47,549 nucleotides of DNA from a virus. Below are positions 14,018-25,900 of the stretch, piece by piece; within the stretch, counting starts at the first letter, position 1, and every line of letters starts with the position of its first letter. Where the stretch lies: positions 1 through 47,549 of IMG/VR virus record IMGVR_UViG_3300032271_000539. One strand, given 5' to 3'. Under the pieces are notes generated by a model. That model was not told where the DNA came from and ran no database searches. It saw only the letters and a list, made by a program, of their open reading frames with translations. Made by a program: the position numbers and the translations under genes.

Positions 14018-17000
14018 TTACTGAGGTAAATAAAACATAGGTTTTAAAACTAGGGAGGTATTCAAACCTTCATTATAAGTTTGAGTCACAGATTTTACAT
14101 AAAATATTTTTTTATTGTTTGAATCATCTGTATCTTCTGGGTCAAAACCTATCTTTTTTACAGAAAAAACTAGTTGACAATAGTCACCCACTTGAACTAA
14201 GGGGTTACCAAAAATTGTTACATTTAACTCTGAGTTGAAAGAATTGCATAAAATGGATATTTTTTCCATCAATCTTTCTGCATCTAATCTGGATTGAATC
14301 CAAGTTGAATTAAGTTGTATGTTATTTGATATGTTTGTTGGATCAATTATTTTATCTATTTGTAGAGGATCACTTAATACATTAACAGTACCAGCAATTT
14401 GTAAAGGATTCATTTTACCTTTATTTATGTTACCGTCTACGGTTGCTAAAGCAACTATTTGAGTATCACTATTGGATACAGCAAATTTTGCTCTAAATGG
14501 TGTAGCCAAAAGATGCGACTTTCTAATACTATTTGAAGTTGTTGGTTGTAAAGTTGGGTAAAGGTTTGTTGGAGTGCTTTTAGGATCGTACCCGGCAAAA
14601 TCTAAATACATTTTTTTAGGTCTAGCAGGCAGTGTACTAAAAGTTTCATTATCATAAAAATATACTCCAGTTAAAACATTTGGCCCCCAATAATAATAAG
14701 GAGGTTCAGCATTTGGAGTATTTCTTACCAACAGATTCAAAAACCTTTCTGTTTCCCAGTGCCACTTGTACCTTGATCCTAATATGGCATATCCAGAGTC
14801 CCCCCACCATCTACATGCGTACAATTCCATAAAGTGAACAGTTTTAGTAAATTCTGAAGGTTGACTAGAATTTGAATGTTTTGCTAGATTTTTTGCATAT
14901 ACCCCAAAATCTTTCTTTGGTACTGCACCAGCAACAGAACCTTTAGTTCCTATTGCATAGGGTCCATATCTCACATTATCTACAAAGAACGTGACATATG
15001 AATAACTCATCCTATTATTTGAATCCGGCTGTGAAGGATATGAGTAATTAGGGCTATTAGTAAAAATAACACTAAACCTATGAGATCTTCCGTCAAAAAC
15101 ATTTTTAACATTAAAATGGGGAACAATATCTCCACCATTGACACCTTTGGAAGATATTTTTCTTAAAACATAAGAACAATACTCATTGTCCGTTCTTATA
15201 TAAGACTTACCTTCACTATTATAAATACTAAACATAAGTTTACCGTAATTAGTGTCTATTTGAATTCCAACTTCTAATTGTTGTTTATCATGAATTTGAT
15301 TCCATTTAAAAGAAGAGAAATCGGGAACAGCAAAAACAGTTGTAAAATAATTAAAAATTGATGCTGATGTTGGAATTGAAGAATCTCCTACGGCAGAAGA
15401 ACTCTTTGGAGATATATAAATCGGGTATGTTGTAGAATTTTTTTGTTTTTTAAGAACAAAAGTAGCAATATTTTTATCAAAAATAATTGTTGAAGTTTGA
15501 TTACTAGGTGTGAGAGCAGTGATGCTTGTGCTAGAAGTTATCATATTTTTATTGAAATAGTTAGAAGAGTTGTAGTAACCAGTAGGAGTAGCAACATCGT
15601 CATACAGAAAATGATTTCTACTGGTTGTTCCTTTTAGTCCCCGGCTTAAACCTAAAACTTTTCCAGTAAATTCATATCTAATTTTAGTAATCCTATTATC
15701 TAAATTTTGAATTTCTTCTCTGGTAGTTGTAATGTCTTGAATTTCACTAATAACTGTATTAATACCACTGCTATAACTAGGAAGAACTGATGTTAAATCA
15801 GAGTTTAATAATGGGAAAAATTTATATTCTAGACCTTCCCATTTTACAAGTTCTCCATTCAAAAATGCGTAATCTTTAGCATTAATGATTAATGTCGGAC
15901 TGGACTCCTTTGTTGCTAAATTTACATAGTCCGGTTTTATATAAAAGAAATTTTGATTATAATTTATAGATTTATTAGACAAACTTTTAATTACTGAAGA
16001 TGGTCCTGCAAGCCATAAAATATCAGTTACTTCTTCTACATCTGCTAAACCATTTATATTTTGCTGATCGCTAAATTTCTTATTTGGAATTCTATAATTT
16101 ATAGTAATTTTACCAACATTACTAGTATTAGTTTCAATAAAAGTATCTTTTAATATATTAGAAGTGTACAAAATACGATTATCTAAATTATTCTTTATAG
16201 CAATTGGAATATCTGTAACAACAAAATTTGGAACAAGTGTTTTATCATTAAAAGAATTAACAATTTTATCAATATCTGTAAACCTTAAAATTCCATATTC
16301 GTCAAAGGTTGCTCCTATTTGATGAGCAACAAACAAAGATTGTAAAGTTTCAATAACTGATTGCTTAGATCTATCCGTCCAAAAATGTGAAATATTCACA
16401 TTCTTATTTTTTAAAATTTGAACAAGGCCATCATAATCATAATCACTGAAACCAGCAGCATCTAATAAATTAGTTATTGTAGTAAGTAAAGGTTCACCAT
16501 CACTTGAATAATCAATAGATTGTAAAGACATTAGTTGATTTCTTATACCATCAAATAATGTTAATTCTACTTCATTTGTTGAATTCATATTCCATTGATC
16601 TGTATACATAGTAAAAAATGGAACAATATCTGTAAAATCATTATTTGGAGATTTTAAAAACCCCATCATTTTTACATTCTTTTTTAATAAATTGTAAAAA
16701 GTTGAATTTTCAGAATACGCATCAAATATAGTATGAGGGAAAGAATTTTTATAAACTGGAATATTATTCAATGTTAAATTTGCACTATTTGAATTAATAT
16801 AACCAATGGGGAAGCCAGCAGCAGATTCAGCATTATCCAAAGTCTTATTGACAGTTACTCCTTGGACCAAACTGCTAATATCTACCTCTAATCTTGGAGA
16901 TATTTCAACAATGTGCCCCCTCAAAGTTTTATAAACATTTCTAGATTTAGGATCACTAAGGTCTGTGCTTGATAATCCGGTAACAGTTAAAATAATTCCT

Positions 17001-18829
17001 GTAACACTACCTGTTACATTTAACAATACTCCAGAATCACTAATTTTTGCAGGATACGTTTGAGTTTGTGGACGACTTGTACTCCAACTATTATTATCAT
17101 AATAAAGATCAAGGATGCCATGTGAATCAAACGCGCTGGCGGTAAAGGGTATAACAGTTGAAGCCCCGCCCGTTTGTAAGAGAGTCACACTACCACTTGC
17201 ATTAGTCAGATCTGAATAAAGATTTACTCCTTTAATAACAATCTTATTTACAGACATCATATTATTATATTGCGCTCTAATTGAAAAACTAGCACTTGAA
17301 TCTTTAACAGTAGGACTAACATAATACCTAAAATTATTATTTAAAGTTGAATCAAACATTTGTTTATATGGGTTTATTTGACCAAACAAGTAATCTGGAT
17401 TTAATGTAGCAAACGAGATTGGTTTAGAGGATGCCGTATTTATTTTTGAAGTTTTATTTATTAATAAATCATCTGGATTTGCGTAAGGATGAAGGAATAA
17501 TTCTCCCGGCCTAAAGGAATTAAAACAGGATTCTATCGGATAATATGATGTTGAATAAAAATTCCAATCATCTATTGCAAAAATCTCTGGCCTGTAAAGT
17601 AAAACCTGTGCCCCTTCATAAGAAGAATTAACATCAATAAAAAATTGAACAGCATCAAAGTTTTCTTTTGCACCAAAAAATATTTCAACTTTTTTATAAT
17701 TAATTGAATCTAAATTAATTTTAGAATCCATGAATTGATAATCAGAATAATCTGTATCATAAACTTTAATAAATTGTTGTGTAGTTTCAACCAAATTACC
17801 ACTATTTGTAAGTTTTATTTTAGGAATTACATCTATTTTTGTAGAATGTATCGCTGGAGCATGATAATATTGTGAAACATTTGAAAGATTATCCGTATAA
17901 GTAAAAAATCGAACCCATGCTTTTTGCTTCTTCCAACTATTTATATTAAAAGAAACACTATTTATTTTTTGATTTGAAGAAACAAGACTTGCAGTGAATA
18001 TGTGAGCAGCGTTGCTTGAAACTATTTGCCAAACTGTTTTATTTAAAAATGAAAATTTATTATTATCATTATATAAAACAAATTTTTCGCCGTTTTTAAC
18101 TCCTGCATAATTTTCAAAAGTTATACTGGCAGTGCTAGGATTTGCAGTATTATCAAATACTTTTATTTTTACTTCTTTTAAAGGGAAGGTAGTTATATAT
18201 GGTAAAAATCCAGAAGAAGTTCCTCTGTAAAGGTTGTATGCATTAGCATTATATTGATTAGTATCAAACTCTAGGGCTATCGATGAAACTCCCGGTCCTG
18301 CTTGAACGGGAACAATATTTAAACCATCAATATCATTATAAACACTTTTACCATTATTATTAACAGGATTAATTCTATAATAAAAATTTCTTCCTACACC
18401 GGGCACATCTGGATATGCAGTAATTGCATCCTTACCAATTGATTTCAATGTAGGATATGTGCCAGCCTGATCTGCTTTAATATAAAAAACCATTTTGTAA
18501 TATGAATTATTTTTGGGAGTAACAGAAATAGTAGGACTAGAAAGAGTTGCTTTTTTAGAAGGAATATAAAAATTTATAGCCGAAGCAGCCGTATCAAAAT
18601 CAGAAATAAAACTTGATAAAGTATCTGTCAATGGTATAGCAGCATCACTTGTTACCCAATTACCGGGATTACTTAAAGTAGCAGAAGATATTGGACCGTC
18701 AGGTATCGATGTTACAACATAAGGTTTTGATATAGCATTATAGTTCCACTCAGCATATACTACTGGAGCAATAACAATAGAATTTAATCCCGCAAACGCC
18801 GTTTCTGAATTTCCTGATAATTGAAGCAC
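14018..18829 (-). CDS. Baseplate hub / tail-tip protein with inserted lectin-like domain (1603 aa)
   Basis: It lies directly after the distal tail protein, where siphoviruses encode the tail-associated hub. Residues about 640-900 (ISPRLEVDISSLVQGVTVNK, VELTLFDGIRNQLMSLQSID, LLTTITNLLDAAGFSDYDYD) and the C-terminal about 80 residues (FGNPLVQVGDYCQLVF, IFYVKSVTQTYNEGL) look like hub-type beta domains. Residues about 1180-1330 resemble a concanavalin/LamG sandwich (FDGRSHRFSVIF, YVTFFVDNVRYGPY), and the N-terminal third also looks like carbohydrate-binding sandwiches. No peptidase motif is obvious. The start is GTG, overlapping the previous stop as TAGTG, with GGAG 6 bases upstream. The assignment is by position and general pattern. 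Confidence 0.7.
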   Translation of the reverse strand: MLQLSGNSETAFAGLNSIVIAPVVYAEWNYNAISKPYVVTSIPDGPISSATLSNPGNWVTSDAAIPLTDTLSSFISDFDTAASAINFYIPSKKATLSSPTISVTPKNNSYYKMVFYIKADQAGTYPTLKSIGKDAITAYPDVPGVGRNFYYRINPVNNNGKSVYNDIDGLNIVPVQAGPGVSSIALEFDTNQYNANAYNLYRGTSSGFLPYITTFPLKEVKIKVFDNTANPSTASITFENYAGVKNGEKFVLYNDNNKFSFLNKTVWQIVSSNAAHIFTASLVSSNQKINSVSFNINSWKKQKAWVRFFTYTDNLSNVSQYYHAPAIHSTKIDVIPKIKLTNSGNLVETTQQFIKVYDTDYSDYQFMDSKINLDSINYKKVEIFFGAKENFDAVQFFIDVNSSYEGAQVLLYRPEIFAIDDWNFYSTSYYPIESCFNSFRPGELFLHPYANPDDLLINKTSKINTASSKPISFATLNPDYLFGQINPYKQMFDSTLNNNFRYYVSPTVKDSSASFSIRAQYNNMMSVNKIVIKGVNLYSDLTNASGSVTLLQTGGASTVIPFTASAFDSHGILDLYYDNNSWSTSRPQTQTYPAKISDSGVLLNVTGSVTGIILTVTGLSSTDLSDPKSRNVYKTLRGHIVEISPRLEVDISSLVQGVTVNKTLDNAESAAGFPIGYINSNSANLTLNNIPVYKNSFPHTIFDAYSENSTFYNLLKKNVKMMGFLKSPNNDFTDIVPFFTMYTDQWNMNSTNEVELTLFDGIRNQLMSLQSIDYSSDGEPLLTTITNLLDAAGFSDYDYDGLVQILKNKNVNISHFWTDRSKQSVIETLQSLFVAHQIGATFDEYGILRFTDIDKIVNSFNDKTLVPNFVVTDIPIAIKNNLDNRILYTSNILKDTFIETNTSNVGKITINYRIPNKKFSDQQNINGLADVEEVTDILWLAGPSSVIKSLSNKSINYNQNFFYIKPDYVNLATKESSPTLIINAKDYAFLNGELVKWEGLEYKFFPLLNSDLTSVLPSYSSGINTVISEIQDITTTREEIQNLDNRITKIRYEFTGKVLGLSRGLKGTTSRNHFLYDDVATPTGYYNSSNYFNKNMITSSTSITALTPSNQTSTIIFDKNIATFVLKKQKNSTTYPIYISPKSSSAVGDSSIPTSASIFNYFTTVFAVPDFSSFKWNQIHDKQQLEVGIQIDTNYGKLMFSIYNSEGKSYIRTDNEYCSYVLRKISSKGVNGGDIVPHFNVKNVFDGRSHRFSVIFTNSPNYSYPSQPDSNNRMSYSYVTFFVDNVRYGPYAIGTKGSVAGAVPKKDFGVYAKNLAKHSNSSQPSEFTKTVHFMELYACRWWGDSGYAILGSRYKWHWETERFLNLLVRNTPNAEPPYYYWGPNVLTGVYFYDNETFSTLPARPKKMYLDFAGYDPKSTPTNLYPTLQPTTSNSIRKSHLLATPFRAKFAVSNSDTQIVALATVDGNINKGKMNPLQIAGTVNVLSDPLQIDKIIDPTNISNNIQLNSTWIQSRLDAERLMEKISILCNSFNSELNVTIFGNPLVQVGDYCQLVFSVKKIGFDPEDTDDSNNKKIFYVKSVTQTYNEGLNTSLVLKPMFYLPQ

Positions 18830-19917
18830 TATATCTCCGTAAACTCTATACTCATATCAACATAATCAGTAAGAGCATATCTATGAGTTACATTATATGT
18901 AAAATTAGCAATAAACGCTTTGACAATATCAGAACTAATCGCGGGACCGACAAAGCCGGGATAAATCTGATTAATATTCTTAGATTTTGAAGCCGTTGAA
19001 ACAATTATTCCAGTACCATAATAACCATAACTACTTCCAGAATATGAAGAATTACTTGCAGTAATAATATTAGTTCCAGACGTACCAGTAACAACCCAAT
19101 TATTGTTTATGTTGGCATATGTACCAGCAAAACCTTTACTATTATTTATAGTAATACTTGCCCCATCCGAAATGAAATCATTATTATCAACATTTAATGT
19201 AATTACACCATTTGTTTGAACATAAGAATTAATATTAAAATCAGCAGAAAGGTTTGGACTAGAGCCAAAAACATAGGTTATTTTATTACCAGAAGCAGAA
19301 GAAACTTTCCAAGTGCCATTAAATATTTGATCTACACCAGTCACATAAATATAAGGACTTGTATTTATATTCAAATTATGTGGAACTGAGGTAGTCAAAG
19401 TAGCCGTCGCCGTGCCATTAGAAAAATTAGTAAAACTAGCATTAGATATATAAAACTGATAAGCAGCAGAAGCGGGCAAGGATTGGGTTGGGAAATAAGT
19501 AAAGTTTGCAGCAGAAGCCATAGAAGGATCATTGACACCAGATTTCAAATAACTACTAACTGCATTAGGTCCAGCAAAAGCCCAATTTTCTTGAGCATAC
19601 GTCATCTTAACCCATACCGGCTTAAAAACATTTTCTTCATAAAAAGATTTAAGCCAAGCACCCCCAAGATTCCCATCAGCAGTAAAATTCCTACCGCCAG
19701 CAGCGGGGACAGTCTGCCAAGTAACCAAAATTTTTTTCTTATTAGCAGTAACAAACTTACGCATAGTGCCATCAGCCATACGATTAGAATCTTCAATAAT
19801 ATCATAAGAAATTTCTAATGCTTGCCTATTATGATCCGTCAAACTATACGCGACCGGACTTGAATTTGAAATCTCAGGGTCACTAGTAAAAATTTGAATA
19901 ACTGGTATAAAACTCAT
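18829..19917 (-). CDS. Distal tail protein (Dit-like), 362 aa
   Basis: It lies between the tape measure and the hub, the classical place for the distal tail protein, which forms a ring joining tube and tip. The N-terminal part (SLTDHNRQALEISYDIIEDS, RKFVTANKKKILVTWQTVPA) and the C-terminal part (FIANFTYNVTHRYALTDYVD) together look like the split beta sandwich of such a ring protein. Residues about 150-320 form a Ser/Thr/Asn-rich insertion with strand repeats (TATATLTTSVPHNLNINTSP, TVNV/NNNWVVTGTSG types), perhaps an extra domain displayed at the tip. The ATG overlaps the tape-measure stop as TAATG. Confidence 0.65.
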   Translation of the reverse strand: MSFIPVIQIFTSDPEISNSSPVAYSLTDHNRQALEISYDIIEDSNRMADGTMRKFVTANKKKILVTWQTVPAAGGRNFTADGNLGGAWLKSFYEENVFKPVWVKMTYAQENWAFAGPNAVSSYLKSGVNDPSMASAANFTYFPTQSLPASAAYQFYISNASFTNFSNGTATATLTTSVPHNLNINTSPYIYVTGVDQIFNGTWKVSSASGNKITYVFGSSPNLSADFNINSYVQTNGVITLNVDNNDFISDGASITINNSKGFAGTYANINNNWVVTGTSGTNIITASNSSYSGSSYGYYGTGIIVSTASKSKNINQIYPGFVGPAISSDIVKAFIANFTYNVTHRYALTDYVDMSIEFTEI

Positions 19918-22900
19918 TATGCGCCTATTCGCCTATTTGAAGAATTTGCTCTCTCTTTTTGTTTAATTGTATTAATAACAACTCTTGCAACATCATTAGG
20001 ATCAAGATCAGACCCAGAAAGAGTTACATTAACATTATACTGTATGTTGTTAACTGAAGAGTTTGAAGTATCTGTCTGATTAGGAACAACACGCACATTA
20101 CTTGAAGGCGTATCAAACTTCTTACTAGTTACACTCTTAAGGTTACCAAGATTGCCTGATATATACCTAGGAATACCACCATCTGCGAACTTTCCAATAA
20201 TACCGCCCTTAGCATAACCCTTTACCGACCCACCATCCGAATATTTACCTTCATTGATAGAATCCATAAAACCTACACCATATTTGCTAACGGCACTTGA
20301 ATTAACCACATACTCTCCATTAGACAACATGGCTGGAATATAATCAACATTATTCTGTGGAGTACCACCCTTTGCATAATAATTACTACTAAGGAATGAA
20401 TATCCAAATGTCCCAGCATTCTTGAAATCAGTTAATACATTATCCCAGAAAGTTGGCTTAGGAGCAGCGGCTGGTTTTGGTTTGGGTGCCGCAGGTGGAG
20501 TTGGTGCCTTTGGTGGAGTTGGAGCGGGTGCAGGGCTTGATGGTGATGTAGGTGTAGGCGTGGGCGTAGGTGTTGGGCTTGGAGTTGGCTTAGGAGTAGG
20601 TTTTGGTTTTTCAGGAAGTTGTGTCCAATTTTGTCCTGTTGCTTTTTTATAAATATAGGGGAACTCATTCCTGTAATAATTAATACGCGCTGCTCTAGGG
20701 TCTTTAGGATCAGGAACAATATCATGCAGGAAACCCCAAGGCTTAGTATTTTTCATCCAGTTACTTGTGTATGAATGCATAACTTTACCTTGGTATGCTC
20801 CATCATAAAGTTTACTAGTATTAATTTTGGCAGGTTTAAAATATTCACTAGGTATCTGGAAAAGACCTGCTTTAAAATCCCTATACTGTGTCAAGCCAGT
20901 GCGAGGATTCCTTAAAGCCTCATTTCCTCCAGACTCTTCCATTGCTACAGACCATGCAGTTAAAAGTCCAGCCTTGGTAAATCCTGCCTTTTGAAGAACT
21001 TTAACTAAATCCGTATCTTTTATGTAATGTGGGAAATCGCCACCTCCGGGGGATGCGCCGGGACCAAAATCACCTTTATCTTCATAAAAATCTTTTCCAG
21101 TTGCTTTTTTATAAATTCCCGGAAAAATCTTTTCCATACTCCTATAAGTTGATACTCTAGGATCATTGGTATTCATAACTACATCATGCAAGAAACCCCA
21201 AGGTCCAGTATTAGTCATCCAATTTTTTGTATAAGAATGCATAAGGTTAGACTGATACTTAGCATCATATATTTTACTTACATTTGCTTTCATTGATGTA
21301 AATAAATTACTAGGAATACCAAAAATACCAGCCTTATACCTACTTCGATCAACACCTACTGGTGATGGAGTTTTCATTTTTTCATCTCCGCCAGAAACTG
21401 TTTCAGCCACCGACCAAGCAATCATTAATTGAATTTTATCTTTAAAATCTTTATTTAAAATTTTTGCAAGATCTACCTGACCAATAATATGTGATGGTTG
21501 TACTCCACCGGGTCCACTATTTTCACTAGTTGGTTTACTTGGCGTAGTAAATGTTTTTCCAACACCGCCAGTAGATCCAACAGCAAACTTTTTAGCATTA
21601 ACAGAATCCATAAAACCAGTACCATAATGATTAACAGAATCTGATTTTACTACATATTCACCATTTGATAATCTAGCAGGAATAGAATCACTAGTACCTG
21701 TTCCCGGACCATAAACCTTGCCGCCGGATGCAAAACTTAATGCTGCTTTCATTGGAATAACTATATTCTTAATCTGATTAACAACATCTGTCAGTGAAGT
21801 GGTTGGGGAAGTTGAAGATGCTGTACTAGAAGTAGAAGTAGGTGTAGAAGAAGGCTGCTGGCCTCCTGCACCACCTGCGCGATCTGCACCGCCTCTTCCT
21901 GCCCCAGCACCAGTATTTCCAATATCATTTGGACCGTTAACGCCGGGAGAAACATAGACATGCATTTCATCTACTAATTTGCCATAATCTCCACCCCAAC
22001 TTAATTTACCCATCAAAGATTTAAGAATATTGTGTACGGCTTTTGTTTCAGAATTAGTCATATGTCTTTTATTATCTGCTTTCAAAATGTCGTATCTAAT
22101 ATCAATCGCATAACCAGCATGATCAGATATACCACTTGATGCTCTGGCCTGTCTAAACTCATATGAATCTAATGGACCCTTTTTCAAAGTCAATCTGCCT
22201 CCACCAAGGGCGGGGCTTGATTGCCACTGGCTAAGGAAGTTTTGGAATAAAGGTCCAGCCCAATCAGCAACAGTAATATTTCTTCCGCCTGCCACTGGGA
22301 AGGTTTCAAGTTTTTTAGGAGGTGCAACATGCCCTGAAAGGGTATGTCCACCATTAGCAAATTTACGAATAAATCCACCAACTGCATAATGTCCATTATT
22401 AACAGCATCTAAAAATCCAGTACCATATTTGTCAACAGAAGAAGCCTTAACTACGTATTCACCGTGAGAAAGCATAGCGGGAATAGAATCAGAAGTTTTA
22501 GTTCCCGGTCCATAAATTGGACCACCCTGAGCAAAGGGGGCCGGTAATGGTTTATTATTAGGACCAACCAAAGATGGGGAAGAACCAGCCTGACCCAATG
22601 TTAGGGTAGAAGTACTACCATCTGAAACCCATTTTGCAACGCCGCCGCCTAAATTAATAACTCCATTTTGAATACCAAGAGAAGTAATTGTACCAGTAGA
22701 ATTAAATTTAACTCCACCAGCAGCCATCCACGCCTTCGCAGCGTCAAACGACGGTTTAAGGTTCGCTTCAACCTGTGAGGGTAAAGTTCCAGTATCTTTT
22801 GCAAGTTGATCAATAGTTTTCTTATGTGCCCTAATAAAATCTGCAAATTTTTCTCCCTTTATCGCCGGACTTTGCATATATTTATCAATGGCACTAACTT

Positions 22901-25900
22901 GAAGAGTAATGTCTGCAGAATTCTTAGCAGCAGTGGCAGCAGCAGATGCTGCAAGTTTATTATTTCGATCAATTGAGTCTTGATAATTTTGTTGCTGAGA
23001 ATCGAAGGTGTCTTGTTGCGATTGCATCATTGCATCAAATCTATCCTGATTTTTCTGCATAGCATCACTAAGTTTATTAGCAGCATTTGTTGCTGCATCA
23101 ATCTTACTTTGATCTTTAGCATCTGCCGCATCTTTAGCCTTAAGATCTGCTTGACGGTTAAGTTCATCGTTGTATTGACTTTGAGCAAGCGCCAAGCCAA
23201 GGAGGTCACCAGAATTTCTTGCCCTTGAAACATCATTTTCAAGATTCTTTAATGTAAGATCCTGCTGTGCTTGTTGTTGCTTCTTGTCATAAAGTTTCTG
23301 ACGAGCATCCATTTCTTTACGAATAGATTCAATATACTTATTCTTACCCTTAATTTCTTCTTGAATACGTTTTTGAGATTCATTAAACGCTTTTTGTTCT
23401 TCTTTTTGATTTTTAGCAAAATCTTTAGCATTTTTCTGAGAACTTGCTTGGAGTTTAGCATTTAAAGCAGCATAGTCTATAGAAGTTCCAGTAGATTCTT
23501 TATTCGCAAAAGTTTGTTCAGCATTTTGATATGTCAATTGATCTTGAGCATTTGTAAGTAACTTACCGCTCCTATCTTGACTAATTGCTTTTAATTGACC
23601 CGTTGTCAAAGACAGACCTTGAGCCATTAAATTCAAACCAGACATAAAATTACCAACAGAAGCATCAGTACCCTGCAAACTCGTTAAAAGTTGCTTAAAT
23701 CCATCAGGCATTTGAGAAACAATTTGATTTAATGCTTGAAAACCAGTATTTGTAACACTCGCAAAAGAATCTCCGTTAATTTTATTTCCATCAACTCCGC
23801 CAGCACCAACAGCACCAGTCAAATAGTCTGGAAGACTTTTTAGAAAATCTTTAAATTGTGTCGGGTTTAAAGAACCTATTGCTTGAGATAATGGTTGAAC
23901 AGTTTCAGAATTAAATTTATTTAAAAGATTCTGAAGACCTGTTAATGATTTCTGTGTTCCATCAGAACCAAGATTTTTATTTAATTCTCCAAGACCATAT
24001 ACAAATTTGTTTAATTTATCTGTTGCTTCTTGAATTGTATCTGTTTGTAAAACTCCTGCAGCCTTTGAAACATTAGAAATAGAAGAATCACTACTTGTTA
24101 AAAGGTCATTACCCGTTTTTTTACCCTTAACTGCATCATCTATTGTTTGTTGAGTAACAGAAGCAAGATCAGAAAATTTAAAATCAGGTGAAAGTTTTGA
24201 ATAATTACTCTGAATTGAATCCATTACAAATTTGATAGAATTATTGCTCGCTGCTTGAACATCACCGGCAAGAGAGTTTCTTCCATACGCTTTAAATCCT
24301 GCATAAAATTCAGGCTTATCTATAGGAGCATAGGATTTATTTTGAGAAATAATATCATCTAAAGCGCGAGCCTGAATGTTAATACCTGACTTAGCATAAT
24401 CCTCAATTTGTTTGCTAACCTGATTTAAAGCATTCTGAGTTGTTATAAAACTTACCCCTGCCGCTTTAGCATTTGCCAATAAATCTACTTTTGCTTGATC
24501 GGCAGTTCCTCCTGCAGCAATAGTAGAGCGATATTGATCTTGTAACATTTTTACTTGATCTGCTGGAGTAGCAGCAGATAAAGTTTTTAAATAATTCTTA
24601 GTTGCAGAATCAGCAGAATTCTTTAAAGCATCAGACAATTGATCAATTGCTGTTCTAAGAGCAGTAGCATTTGAAGTAGCATTGCCAAAATTAATATCAG
24701 CAATTGTTTTAACATGCAATCCAAACATCTGCATAGCATCCGAACTAACTTTAAATTGTCCAGTAAGAGCAGACATGGAATCTCTTGTAACCTGTAAGGA
24801 CGCTTCAAATTTTCTCTGTGCTTCTTCCTGTGCGCCTTGAATTCCTCCATATATTGCACCAATAATCGGTCCACCCAGTAAAGCCAATGGAGCAAGTTCG
24901 GGGGCAAACATTGAAACTGTGCTACCTATAGATAAGCCTGTGGCACCGCCGGAAAGTGCTGAAGACATTGCATTGGGACCACCACTAGACTGCTCGATGT
25001 TAGAAGAAGCAACAGAAGCAATACCAGATAATGCTTGAGAGGCCATCATTGCTCCAAATCCCCCTCCAGCACTTAAGGCTTTGCCAAACTTTCCGCCCAT
25101 TTTACTTAATGTTCCTTGACCACCCATATTATTCAGCATATCAAGTTTTTCTTGTTGCATTGCAAGAGTTTTTTCCTGATCAATTTGTGCTTTCTTCATT
25201 TGATCAGCCATTTGATTTGCTGATTGCGCTTCTTGTTGAGCGTCCTGCATTCTTATTTTTGCTGATTTAAGTTCTTCTTCTGCTGCGGCAATTTGTTCTT
25301 TATTTGCCTCAGAAGAAACTTGCTTTAAATTTTTAATAAAAGATTCTTGCGCTTTATAACTATTAATTGCTTCAACGGCTGCATCATTTGCAGATTTTGC
25401 CACATTTTTTGCCGCAGACAATTCAGAATTAATTGAAGATAATTTATCTTTAGAAGCCTTAATTTGTTGCTTATATGCATCAACTTGCGCTTGGAAAGCC
25501 TTATTTTTCCAAAGTTTAATCTGATCATTCTGAGATTTATCCTGACTATCATCGGATTTTTCAACAGTTGACATTTTTTGTGGACCCTCAACTACTGAAC
25601 CGCCCATTCTAGGAACATCACTAGGAACACTTAAAGTCTTCTTATTATTAGGATCAACACTTCTATTAATCTGATTCTTAACATTATTTGCTGCTTCATT
25701 AACAGCAGTCATAGAAACTTTTGTTTCATTAACAGAAACATCTAATTGCTTAAAACCTTCAATCATTTGCTTAATTGCATTAGAAGATGCTTTAAAATCT
25801 AATTCTTGTCTTCTAAGAGTTTGTTTTCCAACACCTCCCGCCATCATCATTATTGATTCACCAGAATTATAAGGATCACCTGATCCTGTATTCAATTTAG

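Noticed and set aside
20422-20652. Gly/Val-rich plus-strand open frame
   Set aside because: It is the mirror image of the Pro/Thr-rich repeat of the tape measure; it has no ribosome site and no coding character of its own.
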